Part shown: piece after piece, positions 59,482 through 64,000 of the stretch
How the letters are laid out: each line of letters begins with the position of its first letter
Numbering within the stretch: position 1 is the stretch's first letter
Origin: Planctomycetota bacterium
GTDB taxonomy: Bacteria; Planctomycetota; Planctomycetia; Gemmatales; Gemmataceae
DNA: 64,000 nucleotides
Direction: 5' to 3'
Assembly (NCBI GenBank): GCA_021781415.1
Contig: JAJXWW010000214.1
Span: 1 to 64,000 of the forward strand
The notes under the pieces: generated by a model
Told to the model about the DNA's origin: nothing
The model's database searches: none
The model's input: only the letters and a program-made list of their open reading frames with translations
Translations under genes and position numbers: made by a program

Positions 59482-60077
59482 AGACGCTGACCTTCGACGA
59501 TCTGTTGCCTCTCGAAGAGTTTGCCACGCGCCGCCGCGAATTCTTCGAGGCGCACGGCCGCTATCTCGACCGCTATCGTCGCGTCCGCATCGGCTCCGCA
59601 CTGACTCTCGTATTTGAAAATCGACAAACGCTTTGGTTTCGCCTCCAAGACGTGCTGCGTGTGGCTCGACTGAGCGAGCCGGCGCAGGTTCAGCCCGAAC
59701 TCGATCTGTACAACCGCCTCCTGCCGCGCCGCAATCGCCTGCAAGCGGCTCTCTTGCTCAAAGTGGACGAGACGCGGATGCAAGAAGAGCTGTCGGCGTG
59801 GCAAGACCTGCGCGGCGACGACTTGATTTTACACCTCGGCGACTCCCGTTATCCCGCCAACCTGTTGACCTGCCGCCCGGAGGACCGCTGCATCGGTACG
59901 GCGCATTGGGTCCAATTCGTTCTCGACGAACGGGGTCGCCAGCTGCTCGGCGACTACGATTCCCCCGCCCATTTCTCCGTCCGCCGCGGCAGTTACCAAA
60001 ACGACAGCGCCACCTTGAGCGACGAAATGCGACAAAGCCTTCTCGACGATCTCCAAATGTCCGACCGCGACGAGTGA
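59478..60077 (+). CDS. DUF3501-family protein
   Basis: 199 residues. KTLTFDDLLPLEEFATRRREFFEAHGRYLDRYRRVRIG opens the protein, FENRQTLWFRLQDVLRVARLSE follows, and YNRLLPRRNRLQAALLLKVDE, WVQFVLDERGR and FSVRRGSYQNDSATLSDEMRQSLLDDL complete the DUF3501 pattern. In other bacteria these genes sit next to rubrerythrin or ferredoxin-like oxidoreductase genes, which suggests a link with oxidative stress. No signal peptide. Coupled by ATGA overlap to the aquaporin gene. Confidence 0.85.
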   Translation: MKTLTFDDLLPLEEFATRRREFFEAHGRYLDRYRRVRIGSALTLVFENRQTLWFRLQDVLRVARLSEPAQVQPELDLYNRLLPRRNRLQAALLLKVDETRMQEELSAWQDLRGDDLILHLGDSRYPANLLTCRPEDRCIGTAHWVQFVLDERGRQLLGDYDSPAHFSVRRGSYQNDSATLSDEMRQSLLDDLQMSDRDE

Positions 60078-60136
60078 TCCACGCTTTGACCGGCGAGGTA
60101 TCCGCCGAGGGATAGCTCCATTCGAGACAAGGTATT

Positions 60137-60862
60137 TTAATATCCCGCGGATTGGATCTCCGTCTCGACTCGGATCGGCGCGAGAGCGAGACGGCGGCGG
60201 CACTCGTCCAGCATCTCGCGGGTGCGGCTGGCACCGACGCGGCTGACACCAAGGGCGCGTACTTCGAGCAGTTTGTCGAGGTCGCGCACGCCGCCGGCGG
60301 CTTTGATTTGGACGTGCGCCGCCGCGTGTTGGCGCATCAAACGCAGATCGTCGAGCGTCGCTCCACCGCTGCCGTAGCCGGTCGAAGTCTTCACCCAATC
60401 GGCGTTGAGTTCGCTACAAATGCGGCACAGATGAATCTTGTGTTCGTCGCGGAGATAACAGTTCTCGAAGATGACTTTCACCCTCTGCCCGGCGGCATGT
60501 GCGACCTCGATCACCGCCCGAATGTCGTCGCGGACGTAATCCCATTCTCCGCTGAGAACTTGACTGACGTTGACCACCATATCCAACTCTTCGCCGCCGT
60601 CGGCGAGCGCTTGCTCGGCTTCGGCGCGCTTAATGGCCGTGGCATGGCCGCCGTGCGGAAAGCCGACGGTCGTACTCGCCCTCACCGTGCTGCCGCGCAG
60701 CAATTCGGCGGCGCGCTTCAGATAGTACGGCAGGATGCAGACGCTGGCCACATCGTAAGCCCTCGCCAATCGGCAACCCGCTTCCAGTTCGCCGACGGTC
60801 AAGGTCGGATTAAGTAGCGAATGATCGATTGTCTTGGCGATGTCCGTATAGGTGTAATCCAC
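60137..60862 (-). CDS. deoC: Deoxyribose-phosphate aldolase
   Basis: 241 residues from the GTG at 60862, which has GGAG 9 bases upstream; a longer TTG start at 60895 would overlap the previous gene by 4 bases. IAKTIDHSLLNPTLT, VCILPYYLKRAAELL, TTVGFPHGGHATAIKRAEAEQAL, LDMVVNVSQVLSGEWDYV and VKTSTGYGSGGAT with the Schiff-base Lys, then VQIKAAGGVRD, are the DeoC signatures. It splits 2-deoxyribose-5-phosphate into acetaldehyde and glyceraldehyde-3-phosphate. Follows the sugar isomerase gene. Confidence 0.95.
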   Translation of the reverse strand: MDYTYTDIAKTIDHSLLNPTLTVGELEAGCRLARAYDVASVCILPYYLKRAAELLRGSTVRASTTVGFPHGGHATAIKRAEAEQALADGGEELDMVVNVSQVLSGEWDYVRDDIRAVIEVAHAAGQRVKVIFENCYLRDEHKIHLCRICSELNADWVKTSTGYGSGGATLDDLRLMRQHAAAHVQIKAAGGVRDLDKLLEVRALGVSRVGASRTREMLDECRRRLALAPIRVETEIQSAGY

Positions 60863-60891
60863 GATGGCTGACTCCGCGACGGCAAAAGAGG

Positions 60892-61815
60892 TCAACGTCC
60901 GGTAGGGATGAAGTTCCGCAAGTACGTCGCGCTCTGTCGCAATGCTGCTTGGCGCGAGGACAACGAATCCTCATAGGCGCGATCTTCGACTTCGACGCAT
61001 ACCGGCCCCCGGTAGCCGATCTCGTTGAGCGTCGAGATGAATTGCCCCCAATTCACGTCGCCGAGTCCGGGCAGTTTCGGAGTGTGGTACTGATGCGGCG
61101 TGGCCAGGATGCCTACCTCGTCGAGACGAAGCCGGTCGATGCGAGCGTCCTTGGCGTGAACGTGAAAGAGACGATCGCGGAACTCGTGCAGCGGGCGCAG
61201 ATAATCCATCTGCTGCCAGACGAAGTGCGACGGATCGAAGTTCAAGCCGAAATTCGGACTGGGTATATCTTGAAACATACGCCGCCAAACGGCCGGCGAG
61301 ATGGCCAAGTTCTTGCCGCCAGGCCATTCGTCGGCGGTAAAGAACATGGGACAGTTTTCGATGCCGATGCGTACTTTTCGTTCGTCGGCCAGGGCAATCA
61401 GGGGATGCCAAACATCGAGGAAGCGAGGCCAATTGTCGTCCACGGAGCGCGTCCAATCGCGGCCGATGAAGCTGTTGACTTGCGACACGCCGAGCGTGGA
61501 GGCGGCGTGGACGACGGCGCGTAGATGCTCGACGGCGACGCGCGCCTCGGCCTCATTCGGAGATAAAGGATTGGGATAATAGCCAAGTCCGCTAATCGTC
61601 ACGCCGGTTTCCTGGCACAGTCTTCGCACGCGCTCGGCGTCGGACGCCTGAAAATTGGCGGCATCGAGATGCGTTACCCCGGCATAGCGGCGCTCGGCCT
61701 TGCTGACGGGCCAACACATCACTTCGACGCAATCGTAGCCCGTCTCTCCGGCGAAGCGGAGAACCTGTTCGAGCGATTGTTCGGACAAGAGCGCGCTGAC
61801 AAAACCCAATTTCAC
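60892..61815 (-). CDS. Sugar phosphate isomerase/epimerase (TIM barrel)
   Basis: 307 residues, starting with GTG at 61815 (AAGGAG upstream). A xylose-isomerase-like TIM barrel: [90 protein letters not shown] and [16 protein letters not shown]. The Glu, Asp, His and Glu metal ligands are present. Substrate unknown. It is only distantly similar to the barrel at 45034-46026. Probably co-transcribed with deoC. Confidence 0.9.
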   Translation of the reverse strand: MKLGFVSALLSEQSLEQVLRFAGETGYDCVEVMCWPVSKAERRYAGVTHLDAANFQASDAERVRRLCQETGVTISGLGYYPNPLSPNEAEARVAVEHLRAVVHAASTLGVSQVNSFIGRDWTRSVDDNWPRFLDVWHPLIALADERKVRIGIENCPMFFTADEWPGGKNLAISPAVWRRMFQDIPSPNFGLNFDPSHFVWQQMDYLRPLHEFRDRLFHVHAKDARIDRLRLDEVGILATPHQYHTPKLPGLGDVNWGQFISTLNEIGYRGPVCVEVEDRAYEDSLSSRQAALRQSATYLRNFIPTGR

Positions 61816-61893
61816 GCGAGAATCTCCTTGCGGGTCCGATCGTCGGAGAGCGTTTCATCCAGCAAATTCCATGATACGAAAACGGCTTCCGAA

Positions 61894-63237
61894 TTACTCG
61901 TGGAACACCCAGCGGAACATCTCACCGAACCGCGCCCCTTTACCCTGCATCAGCAGGCCGACGCGGAAAATGCGACCGGCCGCCCATACGCACAACAGAG
62001 TGGTAAGAAGCACGAGAACGACGCCGAGCAGCGGCTGCCACCACGGCACGCCGGGAGGGACCGACTGCCGTAGAATCATCAGCATGGGCGTAGAAAACGG
62101 CACGAACGAGAACGTCGTCGCCACCACGCTGTTCGGCTCTTGTAAAACGCTGCCCATGAGGAACATCGGCATCATGGCCAACAGCATGACTGGCCACATG
62201 AGATTTTGCGTTTCTTTCATGTCCGTGCAGGCCGCGCCCACGGCGATGAACAACGAACCGTACATCAGTGCCGCCAACGATTGAAAGACCACAAACCACG
62301 CCAGTAATTCCGGAGGAATGTACTCCGCGAAGCCGTACTCCCGCGCCGCCCAATACGCACCGCCGAGATATACGGACGTGATCGTCAGCGAAACCGCCGT
62401 CATGCCCAGCAGTTTGCCGAGCATCAGATCGAAAGGACGCACCGAACCGAGCAATACCTCGGCGATGCGCTGCATCTTCTCTTCGACAACGCCTTGCATC
62501 ATCGGCGTCGCCGTCATCATCACGACCATGAACATCAACAACAGGAAGCCGATCGGCACCGCCACCGGCGCGATGCGACTCTGCAAGGACGCATCCTCGA
62601 TCTTGCCGTTGGCCGGGTTGCGGCGTGTGAGACCCATTGCTTCAATCGGCACGGAGCGCAGAATGGCTCGAAGCCTGGAAATCGGCTCGCGCACTCGTTC
62701 TCGCTCAAAACGGAGTTCTTGGATGGCAAAGAGGATCGGTTCTTCGACCAGATGAGGGAAGTCGAGATTGGTGGGTCGATTCGACTGATAGCGCACGACT
62801 TTTTTGGGTCTACCGCTCTCGTCCAAAGGCGGTTGCAAAACCTCCGTGCCGATGTCGAGAAAGCCAAATAGCTCGCCCTTTTGGACGCGCTGCGAGAGTT
62901 CGAGGCGCTGCTCGGCCACGGCGTCCGGCTCGGGAGACGAGGCTGCGACCTGCTCGATCTCGAAGCGCGGCAGGATCGCCTTTTTCGTGGCGGGATCGAT
63001 GGTGTGCTCGTTGTAGCGCTGGATCGCTTTTTCGATGGACGAATAGAGGCGCGCGTCCGCGCTTCGATCGACGACGGCGAATCGCTTTGTTTTCGTATCG
63101 TGATAGTCGCGTAAAAGCCATTGCATGAGAAGACTGCCGCTCATCAGCACCGGCATAATGATGAGTGTGACGAGAAACGATTTGGTGCGAACGGCGGCAA
63201 AGTATTCGCGCAGCGCGACGACGAACATTTTACGCAT
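61894..63237 (-). CDS. ABC-2 type transporter permease (NatB-like)
   Basis: 447 residues. MRKMFVVALREYFAAVRTKSFLVTLIIMPVLMSGSLL gives the first helix; a ~180-residue extracytoplasmic domain follows, then five helices: IGFLLLMFMVVMMTATPMM, AVSLTITSVYLGGAYWAA, LAWFVVFQSLAALMYGSLFIAV, LMWPVMLLAMMPMFLMGSV and WWQPLLGVVLVLLTTLLCVWAAGRIF. VVEEKMQRIAEVLLGSVRPFDLMLGKLLGM is the characteristic NatB/ABC-2 loop. It pairs with the ATPase whose stop overlaps its start by 8 bases, showing coupled translation. Confidence 0.92.
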   Translation of the reverse strand: MRKMFVVALREYFAAVRTKSFLVTLIIMPVLMSGSLLMQWLLRDYHDTKTKRFAVVDRSADARLYSSIEKAIQRYNEHTIDPATKKAILPRFEIEQVAASSPEPDAVAEQRLELSQRVQKGELFGFLDIGTEVLQPPLDESGRPKKVVRYQSNRPTNLDFPHLVEEPILFAIQELRFERERVREPISRLRAILRSVPIEAMGLTRRNPANGKIEDASLQSRIAPVAVPIGFLLLMFMVVMMTATPMMQGVVEEKMQRIAEVLLGSVRPFDLMLGKLLGMTAVSLTITSVYLGGAYWAAREYGFAEYIPPELLAWFVVFQSLAALMYGSLFIAVGAACTDMKETQNLMWPVMLLAMMPMFLMGSVLQEPNSVVATTFSFVPFSTPMLMILRQSVPPGVPWWQPLLGVVLVLLTTLLCVWAAGRIFRVGLLMQGKGARFGEMFRWVFHE

Positions 63238-64000
63238 GGTTCGTTTCCTCGGGACTTGCGATGCGCACAAAGATGTCGTGCAGCGTGGGCCGACCGATCT
63301 CGAATTGGCGCACTCTTCCTCGACGCATCAACTCGGCCAAGATCTCTTGTGTGTCCGCTTCGGGAGCGAGACGCAATTCTTGAGCGCGTCCGAGATCCGT
63401 CACCTTGGCAACTCCGGGCAGATCGTCGAGCCGTGCCGCGCCGTCGAGCCGAACGCGCGCGGTATCGCTGCCGTAGGCGTCCTGGATCGACTCCAGGGTG
63501 CCGTCGAGAACCTTGCGGCCCTTATAGATCATAAAAATGAAATCGCACAACTGCTCGGCTACACTCATGTCGTGCGTCGAGAACAAGATGGTCGCGCCGT
63601 CGCGGCGCAGTTCCAAGATGGCATCGCGCAGCGTCTCGGCGTTGACCGGATCGAGACCGCTAAACGGCTCGTCGAGCAGAATCAACTCCGGCCGGGCGAT
63701 CACCGTGGCGATGAATTGCACTTTCTGAGCCATGCCCTTGGACAGCGTTTGCACCTTTTTATCGGCCCAGGCGAGGAGATCCATGCGTTTGAGCCAAGCG
63801 TCGATGTCGGCCCGACTGTCGCGAAAACCCTTCAATTCCGCGTAGAAGCGCAGCACTTCGCGCACACCCATCTGCTTGTAGATACCGCGTTCCTCGGGCA
63901 AGTACGCCACGCGGTCGAGAATCGAGCGCTGCGTTTGGGCGGATTCGTCGAGAACGCGGATGACTCCAGCATCGGGGAAGAAGATGCGCATAATCATGCG
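63230..64000 (-). CDS. ABC transporter ATP-binding protein (NatA-like), 5' end beyond window
   Basis: Only the last 256 residues are in the window. RMIMRIFFPDAGVIRVLDE continues from a Walker A motif that must lie just outside. Visible are YLPEERGIYKQMGVREVLRFYAELKG, the signature TLSKGMAQKVQFIATVIARPELILLDEPFSGLDP with Walker B, and the switch FSTHDMSVAEQLCDFIFMIYKGRKVLDG. The C-terminal ~90 residues (DTARVRLDGAARLDDLPGVAKVTDLGR...PTLHDIFVRI) are the regulatory extension of Na+ or drug exporter ATPases. It forms a two-gene exporter with the permease. Confidence 0.9.
   Translation of the reverse strand, partial: RMIMRIFFPDAGVIRVLDESAQTQRSILDRVAYLPEERGIYKQMGVREVLRFYAELKGFRDSRADIDAWLKRMDLLAWADKKVQTLSKGMAQKVQFIATVIARPELILLDEPFSGLDPVNAETLRDAILELRRDGATILFSTHDMSVAEQLCDFIFMIYKGRKVLDGTLESIQDAYGSDTARVRLDGAARLDDLPGVAKVTDLGRAQELRLAPEADTQEILAELMRRGRVRQFEIGRPTLHDIFVRIASPEETNHA

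Noticed and set aside
1-64000. tRNA, rRNA or riboswitch genes
   Set aside because: No cloverleaf T-arm pattern or rRNA-like block was recognised by eye in the intergenic gaps; a covariance-model search would be needed to be sure.

Overview
The window looks like the chromosome of a planctomycete, most likely from the Gemmata/Gemmataceae side of the phylum. This rests on family content rather than a marker gene: a HEAT-repeat protein ending in a Planctomycetes-type c-heme domain, a DUF1501 protein with a Tat signal, an MJ0042-type zinc ribbon fused to TPRs, a BBP7-like outer-membrane barrel, DUF4058, several Uma2-family nucleases and a paired Ser/Thr kinase and PP2C phosphatase. The DNA is moderately GC-rich, start codons are often GTG or TTG, and the genes change strand often in short operons. 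No rRNA, tRNA, CRISPR array, phage or IS element was seen.

Layout. 1-6.7 kb: the end of a heme/HEAT protein, then a Uma2 nuclease, a ROK sugar kinase and a SIS isomerase on the minus strand, a zinc-ribbon/TPR protein, a 2-hydroxyacid dehydrogenase and a GlsB-like membrane protein. 6.8-8.7 kb: two Uma2 genes that are a 798-bp identical tandem duplication and differ only in a minisatellite-like coiled-coil tail. 8.8-17.8 kb (minus): DUF58 and MoxR, then the translation cluster nusA-infB-ylxP-rbfA followed by an endonuclease III-like protein that has lost its catalytic helix-hairpin-helix. 17.9-25.5 kb: an orphan MalK-like ATPase, DUF1444, DUF4058, PP2C, kinase, DUF983 and a membrane HEAT protein. 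25.5-30.7 kb: pdxA-holA, a YhaM-like nuclease, an undescribed two-gene unit and a second hydroxyacid dehydrogenase. 30.7-41.7 kb: a double-domain esterase, a polytopic glycosyltransferase-like protein, a zinc protein, a ketosynthase translationally coupled to a ketosynthase-like partner without catalytic cysteine, and a tricorn-like protease. 41.7-54.4 kb (minus): DUF1501, GNAT, a Cys-rich secreted protein, a sugar isomerase, a large membrane protein, an outer-membrane barrel, a TPR protein, PIN/TRAM, a dGTPase operon and a HIT hydrolase. 54.5-60.1 kb (plus): rpmF-plsX-fabD (fatty acid/phospholipid start), ferredoxin, di-heme peroxidase, aquaporin and DUF3501. 60.1-64 kb (minus): sugar isomerase, deoC, and a NatAB-type ABC exporter cut by the window end.

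The most unusual features are the identical Uma2 duplication with a variable repeat tail, the coupled ketosynthase pair, the probably non-catalytic endonuclease III homologue, the peroxidase/aquaporin/DUF3501 cluster, and a set of long perfect palindromes at gene 3' ends, one kind of which is tandemly repeated beside a Cys-rich secreted protein gene. All functions are inferred from reading the translated sequence; no database search was run.
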